The notes under the pieces were generated by a model. It saw nothing but the letters and a program-made list of their open reading frames with translations. It was not told the DNA's origin and searched no databases. Below, piece by piece: positions 43,270 to 55,510 of a stretch of 64,000 nucleotides of DNA. Position numbers and translations under genes: made by a program. Source of the DNA: Lineus longissimus (Eukaryota; Nemertea; Pilidiophora; Heteronemertea; Lineidae); the NCBI RefSeq assembly GCF_910592395.1, contig NC_088315.1:9734501-9798500 (forward strand). The letters are read 5' to 3'. Position 1 is the first letter of the stretch. Each line of letters starts with the position of its first letter.

Positions 43270-44810
43270 CTGCCAATGACACTAATGATGCTCAACGAAA
43301 TCTACGAGGTTGTTTCCCTCCAACTGGGGTTGTAAGAATTGCCAACCAGCACCATCAGTTGGCATACAAGAACAGTTTTTTTGGAACCACCTGATTGCTA
43401 CAGCAGCAATAAGGATGCGATTTATCGATAAAGGAAGACACGTTTATTAGTATCACCTGCTTGTTACACAATAACAAGCCATAAACTTCTTTAGTATGGT
43501 GATATCTTTTTGTATTGCAACCCACTGATTGGAGCCAATTGTGTAGGCAGTGCGTGTGTGACGGGGATGAGTGCAAATAGCTTGAGGGTTTATTGCAGAA
43601 GCCATCCTCCTTGTGCGACCATGTTCAAGCCTCTATTAGGCGTGAAGCACTTTGGAAACAAGCAATTTTCATCATTGCGACTTGTGACATGTGACATCAC
43701 AACATGACAACCGATTGCGATTTAACCAATCAGCAACTTTCAAATCACATCATTGTCATGTTGTCACCGCTACATTACAGGTCGCGAAGAGGGAAAACAC
43801 TGTTTGTCAAGCGCTTAAGAATAAAAGCCTCCAGCTACACCTCGCCAATGATATGTCATCCAAAAAGAATACATAATGGCATCTGTAGCGGCAAATCACG
43901 GAACGGTTTCAACAAATACACAAAAACCAAGGGAGCCAGCCAACTTCCTTTTGATTTTTGGCATCTAATGATAATACCCTGCCTCACCTAATGGAACGTT
44001 TTGGTTGCAGCATAACTCATAAACAATAATGATAACAATGTCCAGTTCTTATATAGCCCATTTCCATGGTTTCTCACCTTGCTCAACACAACTTTGCGAC
44101 CATTTATCATCCTGGTCTCCGCAGAATTCAATCTGGGGTTTCAACAAACAGACTAATAAATGCTCAATTACAAACCACAGGATATCAGTCAGAATCTTTT
44201 GCCACCATTCCCGAGACCAGCAGTTCAAATCTTGCCTCTAGCTATACAGGTTTAGGCAGTTGCAGCAATATTACACCACTCCGCATGTGGTGACGGCCAG
44301 ACAAGCAACAGCAAAACATAAGCAATGACGCAAGTAAATTCTTCTGCAATCCGACCCCGAGGGATGTATGCCACCAGAAAAATCACCAGAAAGAATTGGA
44401 CAAAGTTCACGAGTCAAGCAAGGCAGAACTAACTCTGACCTTTCGAGATATCATTGCGATTCAGACTGAATATTGTGTAGGAGTCCAAAGCTTATCGTAT
44501 TCAAAAGGAATATGATCTTTCCCTCCACCTCCGGATGTTATCCTACAGTTCTCACTGCCTTTTTCAAGGCAGATAATTTTTTGAGCAATGTCGCCTTTTC
44601 CTCTGTTATGACATCTACATTATGTCCCCAAGAACAGACGCGTGGAGAGAGGATGGGATTAAGGTAGTGGATGGACAAGCCGGAAGCGACAGAGGCATGA
44701 CAGGGCACTTCACAACCAGATGGAGCTGGGGGTGAACAGCCAAAGGACTTTGAGGCGAATGATGAGGGGAGGAGGGCAAGATCAGCATCAGCATGACATC
44801 TACTTCCCAA
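43270..44810. other. No supported gene
   Basis: A minus-strand frame at 44538-44810 ends with TEEKATLLKKLSALKKAV and could be a decayed exon or transposon remnant. Part of 44190-44300 (ATATCAGTCAGAATC, GACCAGCAGTTCA, TTTAGGCAGTT) resembles 14060-14165 and so is a dispersed repeat. Confidence 0.35.
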
Positions 44811-45943
44811 ATGAAATGGCCAGGGCCATTGTGCTCACCTCATGTGGAGGAAAGATGGATAAAGAGCATGGTATTGTGTCATGTAGTTTTAGGTTTGATG
44901 TAGGTCCAAGCAATTACAATTTCCCCAAAATGGCCAATTTACAGTACATTCGACCTCTGTGACCTTGAAAAGTAGGTCAAATCAAAGAAGACCCGGGTGA
45001 CACATTGAATGGTTGTTAGAATTAGATGTACCTATGATATAAAATTGGTGCCAATCGGGCAAGTCATTACTAGGAATAATGGCATTTTGAAGAATTTAGG
45101 ATTTGGCCCCCTCCCTGGAGGCCAAACAACAAATCAGATCGCACCAAACTTCGGTACCTGAGATCACCTGACCAAGGGGTCTATGTGTACTTAATTTGTG
45201 ATCAATAGTCATTGCAGTTAAGAAACGTGCCATAGTTACGGCCTGACGGCGAATTTATGCCATTTGACCTCTGTGACCTTGACAAGAAGGTCAAATTAAA
45301 AACCTGTGTGACATATACTGTATGGTGGTTAGATGTACCCATGATATCAAATTGGTGGCAATCGGGCAAGAAGTTAAGGAATAATCACATTTTTAAGGTT
45401 TTTGAGTTTTGCCCCCTGGTGGTCAAGTGGTGAATCATATTGGACCAAACTTTGGTCCCTGAGATCACCTGACTAAGGGGTAAATGTGTACCAAATTTGG
45501 TATCAATAGTCATTGCAGTTTAGAAACGTGCCATCGTTACATCCTAACGGCCAATTTACACCATTTGACCTCTGTGACCTTGAAAAGGAGGTCAAATCAA
45601 AAACCCGGAGGATATATGATGCACCTTTGCTAGAAGTACCTACCATATTTTTTTCAAAATTTCCCGACTACTATTAAGGGAGATATTGCATATTTTCACT
45701 TTTAACGTTTGGCCCCCTGGTGGCCAAACCATGAAACGAATCGGACCGAAACTTGGTCTCCAAGGTGTCATTACATAAGGGTACATGTGTAACAAGTTTC
45801 AACTCAATAGCTCTAACAGTTACGAAACGTGCCCTGCTAACGGACGACGGACGACGACGACGACGACGACGACGACAACGACGACGACGGACGACGGACG
45901 CCACGGTATGGGATAAGCTCACCTCTGCTAAGAGGTGAGCTAA
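44811..45943 (+). mobile_element. 1.15-kb non-autonomous repeat, copy 2
   Basis: Nearly identical to 3251-4417 in the same orientation, with the same termini and three internal modules. The GAC tract (45843-45899) is shorter and interrupted, which accounts for most of the length difference. High identity suggests recent movement. Confidence 0.8.
44951..45600. promoter_or_regulatory. Three nuclear-receptor-type DR3 motifs (copy 2)
   Basis: The same TGACCT-CTG-TGACCTTGA blocks as in copy 1, at 44951 (first base C), 45265 and 45566. The motifs are unchanged between the copies, although nearby bases differ. Confidence 0.4.
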
Positions 45944-47387
45944 AAATAGAAATCGCTTGGCTGCAGAGCACTTAGGCATTTCCTCCTCCAAAAGCAACCA
46001 ACTTAACAACCGGGAAAAACTTTCACCCACACAGTCACAATCACAGAAGCAATGGCTATAAGGAACCAATTTCGGCCGGTGATTTATTGATGGGCTAACC
46101 CACCCTTATTTAGGGGGCAATAAGAATTGGACTGAATGTCAGAAATGGGTAATTGCTTGAAGACTTGAGTGGGCGCCTCTCCAGATATCCACGTCTGTTT
46201 GGCTAATGGTACGGTAGGGTTGCAGGAGATGAGAGCTTGTTGGCCTTTGGGGATATCAACAGCGCAACCTTCTCAGGCGACTATGTGAGAGTGCTTGGAT
46301 GTACCTTCCCACCAACGGTGGTGACCCAAAATGCAAACCCCAACCTCACAGCCTCCAGAAATGAATACGGGGAAGGAGCATACACCTGACACTGGGATTG
46401 GAGGATACCTGCTGCAACATTGCTGTGGCATTTTTGGGAGCAAGAATAGTTTTTATCAATTCTTTGTGGGAGGGATCATATTTCTAGCCACCGCAAAGTG
46501 AATTCCCTATCGGCTGAGGCAATCTTCGAGATGAGGGATGGACTTTAGTTAGGAAGGATCCTATCGACTGCTGACAGCGTACCAATGAGTCTCTTGTATT
46601 TCAATAGACAAAATTCAAGCCATTAAATTTTTCCCATGCCATGAAAAAAAATTATCTCGCAGGAAAATATCACTCAGACACGTAGATGATTAAATGTCAA
46701 TCAATGCAATGTTTTTTCAACAACACTTTGATATGTCATTTTACAGCATCTCATGTCCTAACCGAACCAACAGTGGAAACCAATTTGCAGCGCTTAATTC
46801 CAGAAAAATATAAAAATTTCAACCACACATACTTGCGCGTAGTGTTTATGAGGCAAGCTATTTATGTAATTATATGACAATGCTCTGTAATTAGGTTGAA
46901 AATGACCCTGGTCGTCTGATGGGCAATTTCATCAACACAGGACTCATTTCCCATTAAGTTTCGATTAACTTGTGCTGGAGATTGATGTAAATGCACAGTG
47001 ATTACATAAGGCCAGCATCGGATCAGATATAACCGCAGGAAATGAAATGAAATATCGATTTCAGGGACATTTCTCTTGAGAAACAGAGGAAACCAAACTG
47101 TACACCAAATTACGACACAAATTGTTCTTTAAAACTATGTGGGAACAATCAAATGTCATAATTTTCTATCTTATGATGGGGTCAAGTCAATAAAACTAGA
47201 CTGTCACCTTGACCTTGAAAGAGTAAATTCTGCTTTAGTCTTTTCTAAACTCCGGTCTCAGGTCATAAATATTATGATGTCTCCTATCACAACATTCCTG
47301 CACCCAATTCAAACAACTCGTGACATTTACATTACCAACCAATGTCTTCAGAAGGGTGACATTCGGAGCAAGGTGTTACTGCTGTTC
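45944..47387. other. No supported gene
   Basis: A GC-richer patch at about 46200-46390 has no splice-flanked frame. The rest is AT-rich and featureless. Confidence 0.35.
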
Positions 47388-47552
47388 AAGGAATTGATAC
47401 CTCACTGTCGGCTTTGATTGTCGCACCCAAACCGCGAGGGTGGAGGTAAAATTTACACCAAAACCCAGGCTTAGCCGAGGTTTTGGTCTACATTTCAGCT
47501 CCACCCAAGTGGTTTTGGTGAGACAATCAATACCAACATTGAGATATCAGTT
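47388..47552. mobile_element. Foldback MITE, copy 2
   Basis: Starts AAGGAATTGATACCTCACTG, with GATTGTCGCACCC, GAGGGTGGAG and the inverse CAGCTCCACCC, GGTTTTGGTGAGACAATCAA. Diverged from the copy at 41937. Confidence 0.75.
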
Positions 47553-50425
47553 TCTAGTCTAAAACATCTCAATCTAGATGTTTTGGAATCAAGTATTGAA
47601 ACTGCATAGTTCAATCAGTTTTAATCATAAAGGGTCCACGAGAACCAGGGGCCACTGCTCATAATGAGTGACATTTCTCACAAGTTAACTTTTTTTGTGG
47701 TAGCCCTAAACCCCTCTAATTCCATATAACGCAAAAATAACTTTTCTTCAGCACATAACAAAGGAAACAGTGCAGTATTTTGGTTTCTTGATCTTATTAC
47801 ACACCTTAGGCTGTTGAGAGCGCATGTAATCATATTGAAGCTTCATCAGATTATCATATTTAAGGTTTAGGATCAGAAGGGCTTTAGGGTTTACAAGGCC
47901 AGCAGGGTCGACCATAGAACACCAAATCTGGGGTCATGTAGAGAAGTGGCAGCCATGGTTAATGTAGCGCAATAGAGTTCTTGGACCAACTTTCACTCTG
48001 ACAGTCGCACCTGTTATAGGGTGAAATATCAACATCATCATCTTGTAACAGTTTGGGACCCCACCACTACAGGCATGAATAGCCAACAATTCTGATTTAT
48101 AGAGAGTGAGCTAAAAATTCAAACTTTGAGCAAGAAAGCTGGATCCAAGATGGGTTTGTGTCTTGTTTTAAACAGAGATTATTGCAATCCAGGATGTCAC
48201 ATATTTGTGTCACTGTCATAGGCGTGGACAGGGATTCTAGAGGGGAGGTGGTTTTCTCGAAATTAAGGAAATTTCTTGATCTTAGGCAATTTTGATTATG
48301 TTTTTCAGTACTGAAGATTTTCACTGACATATCAAACGAGATCTTTCCCTTAATACCCAAAATGCCCAAGTCTATGAGTGTTGTTTCAATATTTACCTTT
48401 TAACAATAATCTGATGAAACTTGATCGCACAATTGGCTAAAAAACCTGTTCACATTAATTCAGCAAAATTCCTTAAAGTAGGCCTACTTCCCATACCTTC
48501 TGCATAACCTTATGAAAGAAAGTGTGAACTTTAAATGACAAGTACCTAACCTCAGGCAATTGTTGAAGGTATACATCGAATCAGCAAATTGGTTTATTGA
48601 GATCGAGTGTTTACAGACCACCCTTAGTGTGACATTCACTTATATCCCTTTTCATGCAATCTAATTTCAGGAGTCCAATAGTTCAATCATGACTTCAAGC
48701 CCACTTCGCAAAGCACCAACCCACATGACCCACCCTAATCACAGAAACCAAAGGTTCGATTGAAACCCCACGCAGAGAGATATATAAAGACTGTTTATAT
48801 GAAAATATAGACATAATGTCGTAATTCTCACCATCTACTGATTAGAGGTGTTCATAATAAACGATAAATCAGGATACCACTGATCAGAACATGTAAATAT
48901 CAGTCAACATGTCAGATTGAAAGTACATGGATCATTTAGAAAATATTATTACTCTCAGTGCATGTTGGTTCATTCGTTCCTACCATTAATCTCACCCCAT
49001 GCTTACTTCATGAGCAAACTCCTTCCATCTTCTGTCTCCATCAAGCCTGACCCTTACCACTTCACTTGGGACTGGCAAGACATGACATGTAACAGTGCAT
49101 TCAAATACTAGATCAGCACTTGTGCAAGTTTGCGCCATAGTTATTTCTTGCCCCAGGCTGAAATGGCCCGTGGGACTTGGTTACTTCAGCAGTCGATCTC
49201 TCACATTTCCCCTTTGAAATGTCAGGATAAAATGAATTGGCTGACCAATTGTATCAGAATGTGTATTTTGAGACCAACCTGATGATAAAACCGAAAAAAA
49301 TTAGTTCAATGAAATAGAAATCTCAGATTTGGATAAATGAGTTACAGCATCAATATCGGCAAACCAATCATTTTACAATGTATTTTGAGACTGATCTGAT
49401 TATAAGTCGAAGAAACTAAACTGATATGTTGTTGTTATTTTTAAAGCTACAAATAATTTGGTCAATTTACCATTTCACCATGTTACATGAAAGCAATAAA
49501 CTGATGAGGCCAGTGATTGAGTAGTCCGACATTACCATCCGGATATTTTATAAACTGATATTTGCATGCTTCTATTTGAAGTGTCCCATAAAGTGTCTGC
49601 AGAGAATGCCTCGCTTTCGATTTAAGCCCAGGGGGAATGGGTGTACTCAGCAGACTACTCGGGAATGTATATTTGACCAGTTAGTTTTAATATTCAGCTG
49701 AACCAGTCTCAGATTATCGAACCTAGAGTGATGCAAGGTGATTTAAAGAAGGCTAACCCCTGAGAGTATCTCTATTCACGTTTATGCCATAGATTGTCAT
49801 CATCATTATTATGTTATACATGTAGGCCTACTGCATCTTTTTATCCTATGTATACTACTGTACATATATGTTGTTTTGTTTGTGCAAGAGAGTGTGTGTA
49901 TATAACCCACAAACACAGAATGTGCAAAGAAGAATCAACTCTTTACAGCTCAACAACATGCAATTCACCTTTTTTATAAATGGAATGTGAAAATTCCAAA
50001 ATGATAACTAGCTCTGTTTCATTGATACCATCCAAGTTATCAATTCAATGCCAAGAGGTCAGGAGTGAGTTGTGGTAGGCCTGTTTTCCCAAACATATGT
50101 ATGGTTCGTTCCGAAGTGATGCAGCAGAATACACAACATGACGCGTGATTGCGATTTAACTGATAGGTGGCCGCAATCCTCACGTGTAAATGGCCCAATC
50201 ACGCGTCATTTGCGTAGCGCTTCAGACCACAAATGTATCTTTTCTGTAGTAGTGCACGACAGCCAACAAAACAGAGTAATGCTTATCTCTGCTGAAAAGC
50301 ACTGGGTTCTGCCGTTACTTTCACTTGACTAAGGATGTACCAGTGATAGACCTATTCCAGTCGAGTGATAATCCTTGCAGGATCAGGGATAAGTGCATTC
50401 CCGAAATCAAAACCACTTCACTTAC
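47553..50425. other. No supported gene
   Basis: Long AT-rich stretch without defensible exons, RNA genes or mobile elements. Confidence 0.4.
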
Positions 50426-50718
50426 CTTTCATAGAACCTATCCCGCCAAAAGTACTGTTGCTGCCAAAACTGGCGCTTGATATTCCAATCATAAGTGTAG
50501 GAGTAACTCCTGTGGAGGGCGGGGCTGGGACCAAGCCCTATACCAAAGAACTGAGGAGCTGGACCATTAGGGCTGTCACTGGCTGGAGACTCTGGTGCAG
50601 GAATCAAGGGGAGGGCTACACTCCTCGCCGTGGGCGGCTCAAAGGGGACAGGCCTGGGCATCTGGTATGGAGAGTCCGATCCAGCACCCCAAGGTGTTTC
50701 ATACGCATACGACCACAT
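50426..50718 (-). CDS. Predicted exon of gene B, Pro/Tyr/aromatic-rich
   Basis: Minus-strand frame ending at a consensus donor (GAAAG, then GTAAGTG). From the ATG at 50718 it reads MWSYAYETPWG and AGSDSPYQ, then MPRPVPFEPPTARS, ALPLIPAPESPASDSPNGP, SYSYTYDWNIKRQFWQQQ and YFWRDRFYE. An in-frame TAA precedes the ATG, so this could be a first exon. Alternatively, a TACTAAT branch-point-like site upstream and CCATACCAG at 50662 allow an internal exon starting at 50661. That version would continue in phase from the exon at 53204-53245. It leaves two bases for the next exon. I do not recognise the protein. Confidence 0.45.
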
Positions 50719-53203
50719 CGTCAATTAGTAGGATTCACAAATTGATCGGTAGAGTTTGCTGCAGGATATCAGGCCAAGAATCCACTGATTGAATCCATTG
50801 AAAATACTGCACACTGACAGAGATACCAGCAAATCCAAGAAATGAAACTAACAACTGACAAACCGAAATGTTGCTCTGCAGTCCTGAATAGGCTGTCCAA
50901 CCAATTTCACACCTCAGACACACGAAACCGCAACGAAGTCAGTAAAATCCACTGCTATCGTCAACGCTAATTCCATAGCTACCCTCGAGCTCTCTGCACA
51001 AAGCTGTCAAAAATAAATGCCACTTCACCTAATAGAGAATGGAGCTGTGGCACTGAAGTGGGTCTAGGTTTTCAGAAATTGTCAACCTTTTAATGAATAT
51101 CCATGAAAATCCACCATCAACCAAACCCTAAACCAGCAAACTACAATTTAGAATATGCCATGGACAAACTTCACTTTCTCCTTAGAATTTAATTGAGGCC
51201 GAGAAGTGGCTATATTCCTAAGCAGTAATAACAGGAATATCGCTTGGTTGTATACAAATAGATCGTATAGATTTATAGGCCCCTATGTACACCCGCACTC
51301 AAAGCCAGACTTATGTATTCCGCCGATGGTAATATCCAGTTATTATACAGTTTATGGTGAGAGAATCCATAAAGTGTGATGGCTTCTGTATGACTGGAGG
51401 CACTCTGGTCAAAGAAGGTGATAATGACTTCTCGACACACAGCTCTGCCGGGATAAAATCGCATGGACTGATATTGTATCATCCAATGAAGTTATGTGTA
51501 TATCCAAGAGTTCACAAGGACAAGCGCACACCACTCCAGCTCAAAGTTTGAGGCAAAATTATGACTCCAGGGTATCCACGTTTCAATTCGAACCTGTTGA
51601 TATGACAGATCTTTGTTCAATATTTTCACATACAACTTCTGCTCCTTCCAAAAGTTCTCTGGTGAATGATAGCACTAACAACAGGCGGTGTTCCACATTC
51701 CAAGGCGAAATTATCCTCAAGCAATAGATACAAGATTGAGAACCAAGAACATAGCAATTGCCTGACCGCAGCCTTGTTAGGTCAAAGGAGACACTCAGCC
51801 CAGACTGGGATCACCACACTCTGCAAAGACCAATGTCACTGTGGGGAGTTGCAATATCAATGATCCAGAGTTTAATCATCCATATATAATGTATAGCAGA
51901 TGATTGATCCAAATGTGAGGCCTAACCAACAGCTGACGTCTAAAAGATACAACTACCCTTGACATCTAGGCGCAGCAGAGTCAGGTCCGATGCATGAGTG
52001 TTCTAACGCACAATGGACATCTCAAATCAAGACGGTCCCATTAGTTGACTGAACTATAGAGCTCAGTAACCTGCCAGCTGATGTCACCAGCGCCTAGACA
52101 GTGTGGGTGGGTGCTCACTCAGCTAACTCCATGCTCTAGAAATGCTCTGGATCATACACAGAACTGACATACATAATGTAAACACTGGCTCGATTGATCT
52201 GTTAGTGTTACAAATAAAGGCAACAAGCGACTGCTGTCAAGTTGAAGTATCTCCAGTTACAGGACAGAGAATTTGTCATCCATAGATGTCACAGAATAGG
52301 ATTCTTAGCATTTATTTGAGTTTTTACCATGAAGTAATCAACTATCGTAGACCATGAAATTCAATAAACGCATGAACTTTGGTTGTTAATGAGAATGTTC
52401 CATAAGCGCATTAGCCAAGGACCAAAACACTTTCTAGTCTCTAAGTGAATGGAAGCACAAAGTATCCCCAGTAGATCTTCTCGAGCAGTTCTATCATAGA
52501 CACATCCAATTAGCCTACAACAGATGGCCAATAACCGGCACAATCCTCTTTAGCTTGAGCACAGAAATTGCTCTTCTCAGTTCAAAACGACCAAAGCACT
52601 TTCAATTAGTCCAGTATAATCCTCTTAAAGAAGTAAACTATCCTCAAATAAGAAGTTCAAAATGCATCTAGTACAATCCAGAAGACCAAGAAAAATGTCC
52701 AAAATTTAGTAGTTCAAAACGCATCTACGCAGCCACTACACGAATGATCCGATCAGCTGAGCTGTAGGTTAGACTGTGCCATCCTTAACCACTAGCCCAC
52801 CAGCTGACGTCGGATATAGCGCAATCCCTCAGGTAGTTTACTGTCTAAAGTATTTTCCAAATCGATCACAGAACGAACAAACATTGCCACAGGGGTTTTG
52901 ATAAATCGCGTTGAATTTTCTTCCCAACTGGCCCCTGATGTTCCGATCAAAGTTCAAGGCCGCAGCTGATAAGTACGAAAATGGTCGATTATATGAAAAT
53001 AGTCAATTACGTGAAAGAAGATACAATGTATTCACTGAAGGAAATTATTTCTTGTACTGGAGGCAATGGCATTCATTCATCACTAATGGAGTTTTAACGC
53101 TTTTTCTCTGCAGTCGCGATTGCGAAGAAATGTGGGAGAGAATCAGTGTTTTAGAAGCAAGACAGAATATGACGCAGAAAAAGAGAGCCAGTTCTTATCT
53201 CAC
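50719..53203. other. Presumed intron or intergenic, no feature
   Basis: No convincing exon, repeat or RNA was found. Scattered frames on both strands look random. Confidence 0.4.
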
Positions 53204-53245
53204 CTTGCCTGGAAGATAGTCACGGGCCATTAGGCGCCCAGCCAA
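53204..53245 (-). CDS. Predicted exon of gene B (14 codons)
   Basis: LAGRLMARDYLPGK lies between a TTTCAG acceptor and a GGCAAG/GTGAGA donor, phase 0 at both ends. It follows the exon at 53943-54027 without a phase break. If a further-upstream acceptor (AAACAG) is used, the frame also stays open as MRSKLFRLSGQFQ before this piece, but the phase would then not match. Confidence 0.45.
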
Positions 53246-53942
53246 CTGAAACTGGCCAGATAACCGAAATAGTTTACTCCTCATACAGGCTGGGACTGTT
53301 TGAAAAATGATCCGAAAGATGAAGTTCACTCATTGTCCTTTGAAGATCAGAAGAACGTTGTAGACAGTTTACGTTGATGCCGAAATACCCCTGGAATCCC
53401 AACCAGAATTTGGGCATTGTATTTCCCTATCCGTTAATATCAGGCAACATTCCGAGATTCTTAATAAATGTTGCTGCATACCACAAGTTAGTCAGGCAAG
53501 TGCGAGGAATGACTAAAACTATGACCAAGAATGATATATAAAACCTGTGACATAGCCAAGGAACCGCAAAGCAACACGTGAAACCAAGGTCTAAAGAAAC
53601 GGAATCCCAATTAGTAAAGCCAATGCAGAGGTGTTGAGAGTCGTGTATCACTCACTGGACTCGGGTGTTGAAAGAGAAGATTCACCACTGACAGGTAGAC
53701 TGACCCACACACACATCAGAATCTGCATAAAACAAGATGTGGATGAAAACTGTTGAAAGCACCAAAAGTAATCAAGAACTGATAACTCCATGTGGAACCG
53801 ATACAGTTTCGAGTCAGAGGAAGTTATGACATTTTCTCATGTACATCCAAACGTCAATGGCAAGCTCTGAAAACTCGCTGAAATGCGTGAAGATAGCAAG
53901 GAGATTGCAAGAACCTTAGCATCCGCCGAAAGCTGGCCTTAC
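53246..53942. other. Presumed intron of gene B
   Basis: AT-rich, with no further coding or repeat signal. Confidence 0.4.
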
Positions 53943-54027
53943 CTCGCCAATTAGATCAGCCAGCGTTGATATGGCACACCTCACTGATGAACCATGCCCC
54001 AGGCTGTGGCAGGTCAGCTCCATCAGC
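53943..54027 (-). CDS. Predicted exon of gene B (helical, HEAT-like?)
   Basis: 85-nt exon on the minus strand with an acceptor TCAATTTAG and a donor GTAAGG. One base completes a codon, then LMELTCHSLGHGSS and VRCAISTLADLIGE, ending in phase 0. The preceding exon (55407-55510) ends with two bases, so the junction codon becomes CGG (Arg) and the frame continues. The amphipathic pattern resembles alpha-helical repeat proteins, but this is only an impression. Confidence 0.55.
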
Positions 54028-54458
54028 CTAAATTGACCAACCAAACTTGCCGATGATCGCGAGATGTGCACAGAATGAGGCTCTAGGGGGTGACCAAATT
54101 GACCACCAAGCAGAAGAGGTGGCAAGAGATCAGCAATCAAGAAAACGTTACGGTGAGAAGTATGAGGCGACAATGATTAGATGTTACAACTGCCTCCCAA
54201 TGAGTTCTTATGAGATGCAATTGTTACCCCATCACAGATTGGATAACAACGAAGTCAGAGAAATGTTTTTGCTATGACCTCATCAATCACAGACACAGAT
54301 TGGTACCTTCCCATCAAACAAGATACGAAAAACAAAGTCCCAATTATCCAGTTAGTGTTTTCATCATGCAGGGACTGACCATCAACAGGATAATGTCAGA
54401 AAACTGTATTCTCTATGACCTCATTAATTGCTGATTGTTTCTTGCCTGTTAATGGGAA
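54028..54458. other. Presumed intron of gene B
   Basis: No feature apart from short diverged pieces related to the neighbouring tandem repeats. Confidence 0.4.
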
Positions 54459-54650
54459 GCTAACGAAGTCCCAAAGGATCACATTGCTGCCTGCAGCCCT
54501 GCAGGGACTGACCATCTACAGGTACTATCCAATCTGATGGCAGTTGAGGAAAGGCTAACGAAGTCCCAAAGGATCATATTGCTGCCTGCAGCCCTGCAGG
54601 GACTGACCATCTACAGGTACTATCCAATCTGATGGCAGATGAGGCAAGGC
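54459..54650. repeat. 95-bp direct duplication, nearly identical
   Basis: GCTAACGAAGTCCCAAAGGA to CAATCTGATGGCAG(T/A)TGAGG occurs twice in a row (54459 and 54554). Only a few differences, so it is recent. Each unit contains CTGCAGCCCTGCAG. Confidence 0.9.
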
Positions 54651-55100
54651 TTCCAATCAGATGACGGCGGTGAAAGGTTTCTAGCTACAAAATGACCAGT
54701 ATCCACCAATATCTGGTCTGGCCCTGCATCTGGCAATATGAGCAAGTCAGAGGCTTCCAATCAAATGAAGGCAATGAAAGGTTTCTTGCCACAAATGACC
54801 AATGTCCGCCAATATCCTGGCTCTGCCTATATCCAATCTGGCAACATGAGCAAAGGCTTCCAATCAGATGAAGGCAATAGACGGTTTTGCGCTGCAAACT
54901 GACCAATATCAACCAACATCTCATCGGCAGCAGATGAGCAAGTCAGAGGCTGCCGAACAGATGAAGACGAAGAAAGGTTTCACTGCACTTTTAGACTTCT
55001 CATCAAATGGTGGAAGAGGATAAAAGGTTTCTAGCTACAAACTGATCATTAACCAACAAAACCTTGCCTACATCCAAATATGGCAGCAGATGAACAAGTC
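54651..55100. repeat. ~100-bp diverged tandem repeats, four units
   Basis: Units start GGCTTCCAATCA(G/A)ATGA or GGCTGCCGAACAGATGAA and contain GAAAGGTTTCTAGCTACAAA, ACCAATATC and GAGCAAGTCAGAGG blocks. They continue the 95-bp duplication within the presumed intron of gene B. Confidence 0.75.
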
Positions 55101-55406
55101 ACAGATCACCGACTCCCTGATCAAATGTTGGAACAAAAGGGAACTCTGGAAGATCCACAGGTATCCAAGATTCAACAGATATGTTGGCAAATATCAGAGC
55201 CCACACTACTATCTTCTGGCCTTTCCAATATTCCCGCTATCACTTTGATACTAAGCACAGTATCCCTTTCATAGATTTCCTTTCATGGGTCAGTGCAACT
55301 GCCGTATCCCACATTCCTCCTTCCAGTAATCCAAGGCAACTCCACGTGCAACAACAACAGAAGTTTCTTCCATTTGACTGACTCCTTGGCATCTTTTGCT
55401 GCTTAC
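55101..55406. other. Presumed intron of gene B, no feature
   Basis: Diverged tail of the tandem repeats, then non-coding sequence up to the donor of the next exon. Confidence 0.4.
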
Positions 55407-55510
55407 CGATGCGAGACCAACGAATGGCCGCCTTCTGTGAAGTCAGGCGATAGATCCTCAGACGGCAGGTCACTGAAGTACCCTTGGAGCCATTCAAATT
55501 CTTCAGAGTT
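55407..55510 (-). CDS. Predicted exon of gene B (acidic)
   Basis: 104-nt internal exon on the minus strand. The acceptor is CTGTATTTAG and the donor GTAAGC. The open frame in phase 0 reads NSEEFEWLQGYFSDLP, SEDLSPDFTEGG and HSLVSH, plus two bases (CG). It joins in phase to the exon at 53943-54027. The acidic, aromatic-containing sequence with coding-like codons is among the better exon candidates in the window. I cannot name the family. Earlier exons should lie to the right. Confidence 0.58.
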
